A DNA stretch of 64,000 nt, from contig CAZXIC010000002.1 in assembly GCA_964640195.1 (NCBI GenBank), positions 62,001 to 126,000 of the forward strand, in the 5' to 3' direction. Both the position numbers and the translations under genes were made by a program. The stretch comes from CAZXIC01 sp964640195. GTDB taxonomy: Archaea; Iainarchaeota; Iainarchaeia; Iainarchaeales; GCA-2688035. Below are positions 31,766 through 40,676 of the stretch, one piece after another. Under the pieces are notes generated by a model. That model did not search any database and was not told where the DNA came from. It saw nothing but the letters and a program-made list of their open reading frames with translations. Position 1 is the first letter of the stretch. Each line of letters opens with the position of its first letter.

Positions 31766-33055
31766 TCAGTCAACTAATTCAATTTTTTTTCCGGCTGCAT
31801 CCTGCAAAAGGTTTTGCACTGCCTGCTTCAACTGTGGAATTTGCTGGCTTTCGCTTCTCAGCAAAGCGGTTTTTTCCTCCAAAGCTGCTCTTTTCTCAGC
31901 GCTTCTTTTCCTGTCCTCATTTGCTTGGGCAAGCAGTTCGGCTTCTTTTTTCACAACGGGCAGGTGCCTCAACTGCCCTTCAATTCCTGCAAGTTGTGAG
32001 TCAATTTGGTTGAATCTCCAAAAAACCCGCTCAAAGAAGTCAAACGAACGTGCTTCCCTTAAAGCAGACAGCCGCTTCTCTTTTTCGTGCTCCTTGAAGT
32101 CGATTAAGCCCTGCCCTATCGCTTGCTCCGTCTCCTGCAGCAGCTGCTTCAGTTTCAGGGCTTTTGGGTCCTTTTTCAGGGCATTGAACGGGTTGAGCAT
32201 CACATTGTTCAAAAAATCGGCAATGTCCTTTGGCAGAACAAATTTGCCTGCATTTGCAGCCTTTCTCATCCTGTGCAAAGGCTTCTCAACTTTTGAGAAC
32301 AAGTCAATTACTTCGGTTTTCGCCTGCTGCTTTTGGTGCAGCAAAGCAGACTTTTTCTCATTCAGCGCCTTGATTTGCAGAAATTCCTTGCCCTGCCGCA
32401 AGGAGTCCAAATTCCTCTGCGTGGCTTTTAGCCTTTGCTCTGCCTCAGCAAGCCCTTTTTCCAACACACCAACTTCCTCGGACAGGGCAGAAACATGCCC
32501 TACCTTTTCCCTTAATTCGTCCAGCGCTTTCTTCACCCCCTGCTGCAAAAGGACCGGCTCAGAAGCATCAAATAACCGCTGCGCTTCCGAGAACACTGAG
32601 TCAATCTGCTTTACAACGCTGCCAATCTGCTTGACCTCCTGCTTGAGTGAAACAGAGGTGTAGGCAATGTTCTTTCCAAAAACCCTGAGCTCGCGCTGCA
32701 ATAAGATGCTTGCCTCAGTGCAGTATTTGCGCACAATCTCTGCATCGCTGCTGCTGGGGGGCTGCAGCTTTTCAATAAGGGAAAGAAGCTGCCTCTCAGC
32801 ATTCCTCTTCGCGGTTTCCACAATTTTCTGCAGCCTCTTGTTCTCTGTTTCAACGCTGGCATTGCGCAGCCTGCCAAGAGCTGCCCTTAACTCTGAAAGC
32901 AGGTGCTTTATTTCGGCCTTCTTTCCTGCAATGCCCTGCTCAAGCTGTTTGCCCTGTTTTTCCGTGCTGTTCTGGAGGAAGCTCTCAACTTCATCCAGCC
33001 GCAGCTTAAGCACTTTTTGCTCTCTTCTTGCAAAAATTCTGCCAAAAAAGCCCAT
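31766..33055 (-). CDS. Long coiled-coil protein, function unknown
   Basis: About 429 residues, almost entirely predicted helix and heptad-rich coiled coil, with no signal peptide or membrane span and only a short Gly-containing N terminus (MGFFGRIFARREQK). A Ser-rich break (PPSSSDAE) near residue 105 and a stretch KFVLPKDIADFLNNVMLNPF near 285 interrupt the coil. The start is set at the second Met; GTG/ATG alternatives add three residues. It converges on the DUF835-like gene with a two-base gap. No recognisable domain; a structural or chromosome/cell-organisation role is only a guess. Confidence 0.75.
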   Translation of the reverse strand: MGFFGRIFARREQKVLKLRLDEVESFLQNSTEKQGKQLEQGIAGKKAEIKHLLSELRAALGRLRNASVETENKRLQKIVETAKRNAERQLLSLIEKLQPPSSSDAEIVRKYCTEASILLQRELRVFGKNIAYTSVSLKQEVKQIGSVVKQIDSVFSEAQRLFDASEPVLLQQGVKKALDELREKVGHVSALSEEVGVLEKGLAEAEQRLKATQRNLDSLRQGKEFLQIKALNEKKSALLHQKQQAKTEVIDLFSKVEKPLHRMRKAANAGKFVLPKDIADFLNNVMLNPFNALKKDPKALKLKQLLQETEQAIGQGLIDFKEHEKEKRLSALREARSFDFFERVFWRFNQIDSQLAGIEGQLRHLPVVKKEAELLAQANEDRKRSAEKRAALEEKTALLRSESQQIPQLKQAVQNLLQDAAGKKIELVD

Positions 33056-33193
33056 CTGGAACAATAAAACTAATTGAAATAGGAATTTAAAGGAATTGCG
33101 ATTGAAGTGCTGAAATAAAAAAATCAGCGGAAGGACACTCTTCCAAAAGGGCTTAAAAAATGTTGAGACAGGGTTCTTAGAGGCGCAGTTGAA

Positions 33194-33853
33194 ATGATTG
33201 ACTTCAATGAAATGGTTTCAAGGGTGCTTGAGAGGGGAATGCGGCAGAAAAGCATCGGGAGATACTACCCAAGCGAGATAGGCAACTGCATTAGAAAGGT
33301 ATGGTACAGCTACAAGTATCCGCAAAAAATTGACCCAGAGAAATTGAAAATATTTGAGGTTGGGAACATAATGCACGGCTTTGTGGTTGAAGTGCTGAGG
33401 AGCGAAAAAAACAAGGAGGTTAAGCTGCTGCAAAGCGAATTTCCCTTGCAGATTAAGATGCCTGAATTCACTGTAAGCGGCAGGGTAGACGACCTTGTTT
33501 TGGTGAGGACAAGCGGAAAAACAATTGTCGTTGAAGTGAAGTCAACAAAGAGCATTGAGTTTGTTAAAGAGGCAAGCCAAGGCCATGTAATGCAACTGCA
33601 GCTGTACATGCACGCAACAGGAATCCACAACGGCATCGTGCTTTACATTGACAAGGGGAACCTGCAAAGCAAGCAGTTCCAAATAGAATATAGCGAAAAG
33701 CAGGTTAAAGGGATTATGCAAAGGTTTGGCAAGCTGCACAGGTTGCTTGAAAGCGACCTGCTGCCTGCAGCTGAAGCAAAGAAGGAAGAGGAAATGCGGT
33801 GGATGTGCAAGTACTGCGAGTACGCTGAAAAGTGCGAGAAAAACGAGGGCTAA
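33194..33853 (+). CDS. Cas4-like PD-(D/E)XK exonuclease with Fe-S cysteines
   Basis: 219 residues of RecB/Cas4 type nuclease. SEIGNCIRKVWY carries the first Cys, GRVDDLVLV the metal-binding Asp, TIVVEVKSTKSI the E-x-K, and GHVMQLQLYMHATG the QxxxY motif. The end MCKYCEYAEKCEKNEG supplies three more Cys, enough for a 4Fe-4S cluster. It is probably a 5' to 3' DNA exonuclease. No CRISPR array or cas1/cas2 is nearby, so it belongs to the stand-alone Cas4-like group seen in archaea and viruses. A TATA-like GGCTTAAAAAATG lies upstream near 33148. Confidence 0.88.
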   Translation: MIDFNEMVSRVLERGMRQKSIGRYYPSEIGNCIRKVWYSYKYPQKIDPEKLKIFEVGNIMHGFVVEVLRSEKNKEVKLLQSEFPLQIKMPEFTVSGRVDDLVLVRTSGKTIVVEVKSTKSIEFVKEASQGHVMQLQLYMHATGIHNGIVLYIDKGNLQSKQFQIEYSEKQVKGIMQRFGKLHRLLESDLLPAAEAKKEEEMRWMCKYCEYAEKCEKNEG

Positions 33854-36507
33854 CCTGCCTTTTTCTTACCTTGCTTTTCCTTTATTGCTGCCTGCGCTGC
33901 AGCTAATCGCGCGATAGGAACCCTGTACGGGGAGCAGCTCACATCATTCAAGCCGATGCTGTGGCAGAACTCGACGCTCTTGGGTTCGCCGCCATGCTCC
34001 CCACATATTCCTATTTCAATGCGCTTGTTGGCTTTCCTTGCTTTTTCAACGCACAGCCGCATCAAGAGACCAACGCCGCCTTGGTCAATGCTCTGGAAAG
34101 GATCCCGCTCATAGATTCCCATTTCAACATAGTGCTTCAGGAACTTTCCTGCATCATCCCTGCTGAAGCCGCAGGTCATCTGCGTTAAATCGTTTGTCCC
34201 AAAAGACATGAAATCTGCTTCCCTTGCAATCTCATCAGCTGTAAGCGCTGCCCTCGGAACCTCAACCATTGTCCCAATCTTGTAGCTGACTTTGCCCTCT
34301 GCGCCTGTTTCTTTTGCAACCCTGTGCACCAGCTGCTTTATCCTGAGGAACTCCTCAAGCTTTCCAACCAAAGGAACCTCTATTTCAGGCAAAGGTCTTT
34401 TGCCTGCCTTTCGTAGGGCAAGCGCGGCTTCAAAAATTGCCCTAACCTGCATTTCGTTTATTTCAGGATAAACCAGACCAAGCCTGCAGCCCCTGAAGCC
34501 AAGCATCGGGTTGAACTCGTGCAGCTCCTCAACCTTGGCTTTTAGCTTTTCCTTGCTGATGCTGATTTCCTGCGCAATAGCTGCGACCTCCTTGTCCTCC
34601 TTAGGCAGAAACTCGTGCAGGGGCGGGTCAAGCAGCCTTATCAAAACCGGCAGGCCGTCCATTACCTCAAACAAGCCCTTGAAGTCTCTCCTCTGGTAAG
34701 GCAGCAATTTTGCAAGCGCCTTCTTCCTGCCATCCAGGTTCTCGGCAAGAATCATCTCCCTGACCGCCTGGATTCTGTCGCCTTCAAAAAACATGTGCTC
34801 TGTTCTTGTAAGGCCGATTCCTTCCGCGCCAAAACCCCTGGCAACCTTTGCGTCCTTGGGGGTGTCTGCATTTGTCTTAATTTTTAGCTTCCTGAAAGAG
34901 TCTGCCCAAGTCATGAGCTTTGCAAAGTCGCCTTTCAGCTTGGGTTCAACCAGCGGAATCTTGCCCTGAAAAACCTCGCCTGTGCCTCCGTCCAGGGAAA
35001 TCCAATCCATTTCCCTAAAAACAAGCCCCTGTTTTGTCCTCATTTCACCTGCCTTTTCGTCAATTGAGATATCGCCAGCACCGGCAACACAGGGCGTTCC
35101 CATGCCCCTGGCAACCACAGCAGCATGGCTTGTGCTGCCGCCCCTTGCTGTAAGGATTCCCTGCGAGGCGTGCATTCCCTCAACATCCTCAGGGCTTGTC
35201 TCCAAGCGCACCAGAACGACCTTTTCGCCTGGATTGTCCTCTTTCATCTGCTTTGCCTTCTCTGCGGTGAAAACTACCTTTCCAACCGCAGCGCCAGGGC
35301 TTGCGTTGATGCCCTTTGCAATAACCTGGGCTTCCTTCACCGCAACCGGGTCAAGCTGCTTGTGCAGCATCTGGTCAAGCTGCTCTGGCTTGATTCTCAG
35401 GACTGCCTCCTCCTTTGAAATGAGCCCCTCGCCAACCATGTCAACGGCAATCTTCACCGCTGCATGAGCAGTCCTCTTTCCAGCCCTTGTCTGCAGGATG
35501 TAGAGCTTCCTGCCCTCAATCGTGAACTCAAAGTCCTGCAAATCCCTGTAATGTCGCTCAAGCTTTTCGTAAACGCCAAGCAATTGCTTGTAGATGGCAG
35601 GCATTACTTCCTTTAAGCTGTCAATCGGCTTTGGTGTCCTGATGCCTGCAACAACGTCTTCGCCCTGCGCGTTCAGCAGGAATTCGCCGTAGTGCTCCTT
35701 ATCGCCGGTTGCGGGGTTTCTTGTGAAGCTGACGCCCGTGCCGCTTGTTTCACCCATGTTCCCGAAAACCATTGCCTGAACGTTAACCCCTGTTCCGGCA
35801 TCGCTGCGCAGGTTATTTATTCTCCTGTAGGCAATTGCCCTTGGATTGTTCCAGCTGCTGAAAACCGCGTCAATTGACATTTTAAGCTGTTGCCAGGGCT
35901 GCTGCGGAAAGTCTTTGCCTGCCTCTTTCCGCACAAGCGCTTTATACTTCGGGATAAGTGCTTTCAAATCAGCGGAATCAAGCCCGGTGTCATACTTCAC
36001 GCCCTTTGTTTCCTTTGCATTGTCAAGCAGTTCCTCAAATTTGGCGTGCTTTACGCCCATTACAACATCGCCAAACATTGTAATAAAGCGCCTGTAGCTG
36101 TCGTAGGCTGCCCTCTCGTTTTCTGTTTTTCGGGCAAACACCACAACACTTTCATCGTTCATTCCAAGGTTCAGGACAGTGTCCATCATGCCGGGCATTG
36201 AAACATAGGAACCTGAGCGCACGCTCACAAATAGGGGATTTTGCTTGTCGCCAAGCCGTTTTCCCATCTTCTTCTCCAGAGCAGCCAGCTTTTGCCTGAC
36301 CTGCTCTTGCAGGCCCTTGGGCCAGCGCCTTCCCTCCTTGTAGAAGAGGTTGCATGCTTCTGTTGTAATAGTGAATCCATGGGGAACGGGCAGACCTGAC
36401 TCAGTCATTTCAGCAAGCTGCGCCCCCTTGTTCCCGAGCAGGAGAACCCATTTCGGGCTGTTTGCCTTCTTTACCTCATTGAACGAATAAACATACCTCT
36501 TGCTCAA
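33850..36507 (-). CDS. ppdK: Pyruvate, phosphate dikinase
   Basis: Interconverts pyruvate, ATP and phosphate with phosphoenolpyruvate, AMP and pyrophosphate, linking glycolysis and gluconeogenesis. About 885 residues from the chosen start cover the full family length: N-terminal ATP-grasp domain (KGAQLAEMTESGLPVPHGF, SVRSGSYVSMPGMMDTVLNL), central phospho-His domain with GILTARGGSTSHAAVVARGMG, and a C-terminal PEP-binding TIM barrel (GLTRTEHMFFE, MLGFRGCRLG, FGTNDLTQMTCGFSRDDA, IGICGEHGG). TTG 36507 follows GGTGAG by a few bases and gives the usual KRYVY start; an upstream ATG at 36567 is less likely. It overlaps the Cas4-like gene end by four bases. Confidence 0.97.
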   Translation of the reverse strand: MSKRYVYSFNEVKKANSPKWVLLLGNKGAQLAEMTESGLPVPHGFTITTEACNLFYKEGRRWPKGLQEQVRQKLAALEKKMGKRLGDKQNPLFVSVRSGSYVSMPGMMDTVLNLGMNDESVVVFARKTENERAAYDSYRRFITMFGDVVMGVKHAKFEELLDNAKETKGVKYDTGLDSADLKALIPKYKALVRKEAGKDFPQQPWQQLKMSIDAVFSSWNNPRAIAYRRINNLRSDAGTGVNVQAMVFGNMGETSGTGVSFTRNPATGDKEHYGEFLLNAQGEDVVAGIRTPKPIDSLKEVMPAIYKQLLGVYEKLERHYRDLQDFEFTIEGRKLYILQTRAGKRTAHAAVKIAVDMVGEGLISKEEAVLRIKPEQLDQMLHKQLDPVAVKEAQVIAKGINASPGAAVGKVVFTAEKAKQMKEDNPGEKVVLVRLETSPEDVEGMHASQGILTARGGSTSHAAVVARGMGTPCVAGAGDISIDEKAGEMRTKQGLVFREMDWISLDGGTGEVFQGKIPLVEPKLKGDFAKLMTWADSFRKLKIKTNADTPKDAKVARGFGAEGIGLTRTEHMFFEGDRIQAVREMILAENLDGRKKALAKLLPYQRRDFKGLFEVMDGLPVLIRLLDPPLHEFLPKEDKEVAAIAQEISISKEKLKAKVEELHEFNPMLGFRGCRLGLVYPEINEMQVRAIFEAALALRKAGKRPLPEIEVPLVGKLEEFLRIKQLVHRVAKETGAEGKVSYKIGTMVEVPRAALTADEIAREADFMSFGTNDLTQMTCGFSRDDAGKFLKHYVEMGIYERDPFQSIDQGGVGLLMRLCVEKARKANKRIEIGICGEHGGEPKSVEFCHSIGLNDVSCSPYRVPIARLAAAQAAIKEKQGKKKAG

Positions 36508-36617
36508 CAGGCTCACCTTATGGCTCAAAAAACTGAAAAAACTGGCTCTTATACCCCCAAACAGCAAATAAATTCAACCAAGAAAAGGGTTTTAAAAGTA
36601 ATGTGAAAAGCGCGCAG

Positions 36618-37178
36618 TCAGCGCCTTCTCACAATCTTTGGTCTTTGGGCAGTCCTTCTCTTCTTGGTTTTCCTGCGTGGCTTTGTAAGAAATTTATATT
36701 CCTCCGTGGAACCTGTTGCAGTATGCTCTAGAATCCTATCCCTAACAAGTTTTCTTATGAAATTCAGCCCATCAGGGGTAAGCCCACGCAAACAGAGAGT
36801 TGTTTTACGGCCAACCCCGTGTTGCATCCAGCTGAAAAGCGCCCTCGCTGGCGTCTTTCCCCTTGCCCTGGCATAATTCAGGGTTGCCGCCTTTTTAGCA
36901 CTGCTTGCAATATGAAAGGAAGCATAAGGCTTTCCAGTAATATCGTTGACCCATTGCTTGTAAAACAACGCAGTTATCGGCTGGTTGTTTGCGAGAACAA
37001 CAAGCAGGTGATTTCCCCGTTTCCTGAGAGAACTTGGCTTTACCGGCATGACCTTCCCGATAATACGGCGCGATTTCTCAAGCAAATCCCTTTTTTCTGC
37101 GCCACTCAACTTCGGTTCGTAACCTGAAGGAGTTCTCCAGGTTGCCACATCAAGCAACTGGAATTCCACTTTCTGCAT
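36618..37178 (-). CDS. Basic protein of unknown function
   Basis: 186 residues beginning MQKVEFQLLDVATWRTPSG. The middle holds hydrophobic strands (NHLLVVLANNQPITALFY) and LNYARARGKTPARAL, and the last 35 residues are a Lys/Arg-rich tail (KPRRKTKKRRTAQRPK). No family is recognised. The tail suggests nucleic-acid binding. It sits 17 bases upstream of thyX on the same strand reading order (thyX then this gene), so it may be co-transcribed. No signs of transfer are obvious. Confidence 0.6.
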   Translation of the reverse strand: MQKVEFQLLDVATWRTPSGYEPKLSGAEKRDLLEKSRRIIGKVMPVKPSSLRKRGNHLLVVLANNQPITALFYKQWVNDITGKPYASFHIASSAKKAATLNYARARGKTPARALFSWMQHGVGRKTTLCLRGLTPDGLNFIRKLVRDRILEHTATGSTEEYKFLTKPRRKTKKRRTAQRPKIVRRR

Positions 37179-37194
37179 ATAAAAACAATTGCCT

Positions 37195-37890
37195 CTACTC
37201 CTTAATAACCGCTTTCTTTAGGGGATAGCGGCCGCACGTCTGTCTCTCAGGGCAATAGCCCAGCCTGTCGCATACTGGACCAGTGTTTTCAAACAGCAGC
37301 GGCGCTGCCTTTTTGCACAGCCTGAGCATTTCCTCTGCAAGCTGCCTTATCTCCCACTGGGCTCTTGCGCACAGGCGCCTTTCAAAGAAATTGTAAAGGC
37401 TTCTTGTGTTCATTGTTACGATGATTCTTGTTTCGCAGGCATTCGGCAGGACAAAGCGCGCGTCCTCTGCAGGCGCCGACTTCAGCAGGGCATCGTAAGC
37501 TTTTCTTGTTTCCTCAATCATCTTTTCAAAAACCTTCAATGCCTCCTTGTTCCCCTTCACCTTCGGCGGGACAACAAAGTTAAAGCCGGTTTCCTTCACA
37601 TACCTCTGGCTCTGCTGAGAAAAGGAGGCAATCCTGTGCCTCACCAGCTGGTGAGAGCAAGCCCTGCTTATTCCTTCAATCGCAAAGGTGAAGGAAGCGT
37701 GCTCAAGGGGGGAGAGATGCCCTTCCTCACCCAAGCGCTTTAACAGCTTTTTTGCATAATCTGGATTTACCCTTTTTTTAAGCTCTTCAATTGAAACCCC
37801 CGCATAGCACAAATGCGCTGCTGTTGCAGCGGTAATCCCTGGCTGTGGCGTGAACGCAAGCAGTTGCACTTTCAGCTTTGCCTCCGGCAT
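37195..37890 (-). CDS. thyX: Flavin-dependent thymidylate synthase
   Basis: Makes dTMP from dUMP using FAD, NADPH and methylene-tetrahydrofolate. The signature RHR..S...SQRY is present as RHRIASFSQQSQRY near residue 85, preceded by LEHASFTFAIEGISRACSHQ. The C-terminal half has LYNFFERRLCARAQWEIRQL and two Cys-containing segments near the end. Length 231 residues is typical. It replaces ThyA, which is not seen here. It is divergently placed to the HAD/HD gene pair. Confidence 0.96.
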   Translation of the reverse strand: MPEAKLKVQLLAFTPQPGITAATAAHLCYAGVSIEELKKRVNPDYAKKLLKRLGEEGHLSPLEHASFTFAIEGISRACSHQLVRHRIASFSQQSQRYVKETGFNFVVPPKVKGNKEALKVFEKMIEETRKAYDALLKSAPAEDARFVLPNACETRIIVTMNTRSLYNFFERRLCARAQWEIRQLAEEMLRLCKKAAPLLFENTGPVCDRLGYCPERQTCGRYPLKKAVIKE

Positions 37891-37956
37891 TTTCTCCCAA
37901 CCCTATGGAAATTAGTGGAATTCAATTAAATAACTTTCTTTGTGCAATTAAATCCA

Positions 37957-38553
37957 ATGGCAGGGATAAAGGCAGTTATTTTTGACAGCGGCGGGGTAAT
38001 GCAGAAAGGCAGCTGCAGGCACTTTTTTGAAGCGGTCCGCGAGAGCACAGGGCTGAGGCCCGAGGGATGCAAAGCAACCCCTGTGAGCTTTGATAAAGAT
38101 GTTAATGAGGGCAAGATAACCACAAGGCAGCTGCTTGAGAGAATGTACCCGGAAGCAGGCGAAAAGCAGCTGCAGGAAATAATCGGGCTTTGGGCTGCTG
38201 AGTGGCCCCCAAACCAGGAAATGGTCAAATTGGCAAAAAAGCTGAAAAGAGAGTATGTTGTTTCGCTGCTTTCAAACAGCGATGACGTGCATGAGAAGGT
38301 TGCGGAACGCAGCGGCTTTTTGCCGGTATTTGAAAAGCCTGTCCTAAGCCATCGGGTTGGCCTGGCAAAGCCAAGCCCTTCAATTTTCAGGCTGGCGCTG
38401 AAGCAGCTTGGGCTGAAAGCTGAAGAGTGCGTATTTGTTGACGATGCACTGGAAAACATTGAGGCAGCGGAAAGGCTCGGCTTCAAAACCATCCACTTCC
38501 GCAACAGGCGGCAGTGCGAAAGGGAGTTAAGGAAATTTGGTGTCAAGTGGTGA
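37957..38553 (+). CDS. HAD-superfamily hydrolase
   Basis: 199-residue phosphatase-type HAD protein. Motif I is AVIFDSGGVMQKG, motif II LLSNSDD near 105, motif III Lys in GLAKPSPSIFRLAL and motif IV VFVDDALENIEAAERLGF. In motif I the second acidic residue (DxD) is replaced by Gly (DSG), as in several HAD groups. Start is ATG 37957; GTG 37942 adds five residues. It is two bases upstream of an HD-domain hydrolase gene, suggesting co-expression. Substrate unknown. Confidence 0.85.
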   Translation: MAGIKAVIFDSGGVMQKGSCRHFFEAVRESTGLRPEGCKATPVSFDKDVNEGKITTRQLLERMYPEAGEKQLQEIIGLWAAEWPPNQEMVKLAKKLKREYVVSLLSNSDDVHEKVAERSGFLPVFEKPVLSHRVGLAKPSPSIFRLALKQLGLKAEECVFVDDALENIEAAERLGFKTIHFRNRRQCERELRKFGVKW

Positions 38554-38555
38554 TT

Positions 38556-39197
38556 ATGCAGCCTGCTATGATGCGGGAAATTGAAAAAATTGCCCTAAGC
38601 TATTTTCCAGGGCAGGGGCACCACGGGTTTGACCATACGTTCAGGGTGAGGGAGCTGGCTCTGAGGATTGCAAGGGAAGAGAAAGCAGATTTGCAGGTTG
38701 TTGAGGCAGCAGCGTTGCTGCACGACATCGCAAGGTCGCGCGAGGACAAGGGAGAGGTGGAATGCCACGCGGAGAAGGGCACTGAGGAGGCTGCAAAAAT
38801 TCTTGAAGGGGTTGGCTTTCCAAAGGAAAAAATCGCTGCAGTGCAGCACTGCATTGCAGTGCACAGGGCAAGCAAGGGCTTGAAGGGAAAGACAATGGAG
38901 GCAAAAATACTGCAGGACGCTGACAGGCTGGATGTGCTGGGCGCGATAGGGATTGGCAGGTATTTCCACAGGGCTGGCGCCCTTGGCTTGGAAATGTATG
39001 ATCAAAAACAATCAACAGACGTTGAATACAGGGGGCAGCGGCTGCCTGCAATAAACCACATCATAGTGAAGGGCATCAACTTTGCCAAGCCGGAGAAATT
39101 CAACACAGCAAAAGGCAGGGAAATTGCAAGGGAAAGGCACGGCTTCCTGCGGCAGTTTGTTGAAAGGTTTATTGCAGAGTGGGGGGGAGAAAAATGA
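38556..39197 (+). CDS. HD-domain phosphohydrolase
   Basis: 213 residues with the HD signature: His in GHHGFDHTFRVRELAL, LLHDIAR near 55 and ILQDADRLDVLGAIGIGRYF near 125. Such proteins are metal-dependent phosphohydrolases acting on nucleotides. The ATG follows the HAD stop by two bases. The end reads ERHGFLRQFVERF. Pairing with a HAD phosphatase suggests nucleotide or house-cleaning roles; no specific substrate can be given. Confidence 0.88.
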   Translation: MQPAMMREIEKIALSYFPGQGHHGFDHTFRVRELALRIAREEKADLQVVEAAALLHDIARSREDKGEVECHAEKGTEEAAKILEGVGFPKEKIAAVQHCIAVHRASKGLKGKTMEAKILQDADRLDVLGAIGIGRYFHRAGALGLEMYDQKQSTDVEYRGQRLPAINHIIVKGINFAKPEKFNTAKGREIARERHGFLRQFVERFIAEWGGEK

Positions 39198-39299
39198 GGG
39201 GAGCAAGGACGCGAAAGGCAGCAGAAATCAGTACAGCGCTAATCCGAATTTCGTTCAGTTTGATTAGTTTTTAAAGCATTTTCGCCCCGGTTTTTTAGA

Positions 39300-40676
39300 A
39301 TGCTTACAGTGATGAAATTCGGCGGAAGCATCTTGTCAAGCGAAAGCGATTTGAGGAGAGCAGCAAAAACAGTAAAGCAGCGCTCGAAAAGGGAAAGGCT
39401 TGTGGTTGTGGCATCGGCGCTGAAAGGCGCCACTGATTCGCTTATTGCTGCAGGGTGCAGCAGCCTTGAAAACAGCAGGGCTGTTGAGAGGGAGGTTGCT
39501 GCAGTAAGGGAGAAGCACATTGCAATGCTTGCAGGCATAAAAAGCGACGAGATAAGGCTGCAAGCAGAGAAAAAGCTGCTGAGGAAGACCGCAATGCTGG
39601 AGAGGGCCTTGTACGGAATAGCCTACCTCAAGGAGCTTTCACCGCGCTCACTTGACATCGTGCAGACAACAGGGGAGAGGATGAGCGTGCCCCTGATTGA
39701 GGCATACCTGCTGGATGCAGGTGTTGCCGCTGTTGCCCTGAGCGGAAGGAAGCACGGTATTGTGACAAACAGCGATTACGGGCAGGGCATCCCATTAATG
39801 CACGAAACGAGGAAAAGGCTGGGGAAAAAGGCAAGAAAACTGCTACATAACAAGGTCGTTGTTTTCCCGGGCTTTTTTGGTTCTGACAGGAAAGGAAACA
39901 TTGTGAGCTTCGGCAGGGGCGGCAGCGATTTCAGCGCTGCAATAGTTGCTGCAGCGCTTAACGCAGATGCGCTTGAGCTGTGGAAGGATGTTGACGGCTT
40001 TATGAGTGCAGACCCCAAAATTGTAAGGAATGCCGTGCTGTTGCCGCACCTCAGTTACGATGAAGCAGAGGAGCTCGGCTATTTCGGCGCAAAAATCATG
40101 CACCCGAAAACCGTTCTGCCCCTGAGAAAAAAAGGCATTAGAATAGTTGTGAAGAACATTTTAAAGCCGGAAAAAGCGGGCACTATTGTAAGCGGGAGGA
40201 AACAGAGACATGAGAGGGTGATAAAGTCTATTGCAATCAAGAGAAACATTGCCTGCGTTACCCTGAGGAGCCCTGCCTTTGTCGGTCAAGCAGGGGTGCT
40301 GCAGAAGATTTTCTCGGCGATGGCAGATGCATGCGTTAGCGTTGACCTGGTTGCAACAAGCGAAACCGGCGTCAGCTTCACAATCGACGAGCAAAACATG
40401 CAGCTTGCGAGAAAGTCGGTTCCAGCAATAGACCTCTCCCTGGAGGAGGTTGCGTTTGACAGCAGCGTCGCAATGGTTGGAATGGTCGGCGAGGGGCTGA
40501 AACACACACCGGGCCTGGCAGGCAGGGTGTTCAGCTGCCTCGGGAAACACAAAATAAACGTTGAAATGATTTCCCAGGGTAGCAGTGAGATAAACATCTC
40601 TTTTCTGGTAAAGGAAAGGGATTTGGGAAAAGCAGTGAGGGCGCTGCACAGGGAAGTGTGCGGGGGCAGCAGATGA
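39300..40676 (+). CDS. Aspartate kinase
   Basis: First step of the aspartate family pathway: phosphorylates L-aspartate. 458 residues. The kinase domain begins VMKFGGSIL and has TTGERMSVPLIEAYLL, FGRGGSDFSAAIVAAAL and LELWKDVDGFMSADP. Two ACT domains follow (about 315-458) with VGQAGVLQKIFSAMADACVS and INVEMISQGSSEINISFLV, so feedback regulation by an amino acid is likely. A TATA-like TAGTTTTTAAAG near 39265 lies upstream. The gene overlaps asd by four bases. Confidence 0.95.
   Translation: MLTVMKFGGSILSSESDLRRAAKTVKQRSKRERLVVVASALKGATDSLIAAGCSSLENSRAVEREVAAVREKHIAMLAGIKSDEIRLQAEKKLLRKTAMLERALYGIAYLKELSPRSLDIVQTTGERMSVPLIEAYLLDAGVAAVALSGRKHGIVTNSDYGQGIPLMHETRKRLGKKARKLLHNKVVVFPGFFGSDRKGNIVSFGRGGSDFSAAIVAAALNADALELWKDVDGFMSADPKIVRNAVLLPHLSYDEAEELGYFGAKIMHPKTVLPLRKKGIRIVVKNILKPEKAGTIVSGRKQRHERVIKSIAIKRNIACVTLRSPAFVGQAGVLQKIFSAMADACVSVDLVATSETGVSFTIDEQNMQLARKSVPAIDLSLEEVAFDSSVAMVGMVGEGLKHTPGLAGRVFSCLGKHKINVEMISQGSSEINISFLVKERDLGKAVRALHREVCGGSR

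Noticed and set aside
33850..36507. Phosphoenolpyruvate synthase rather than dikinase
   Set aside because: Length, the SVRSGSYVSMPGMMDTVLNLG segment and the RGGSTSHAAVVARGMG His domain fit pyruvate phosphate dikinase.
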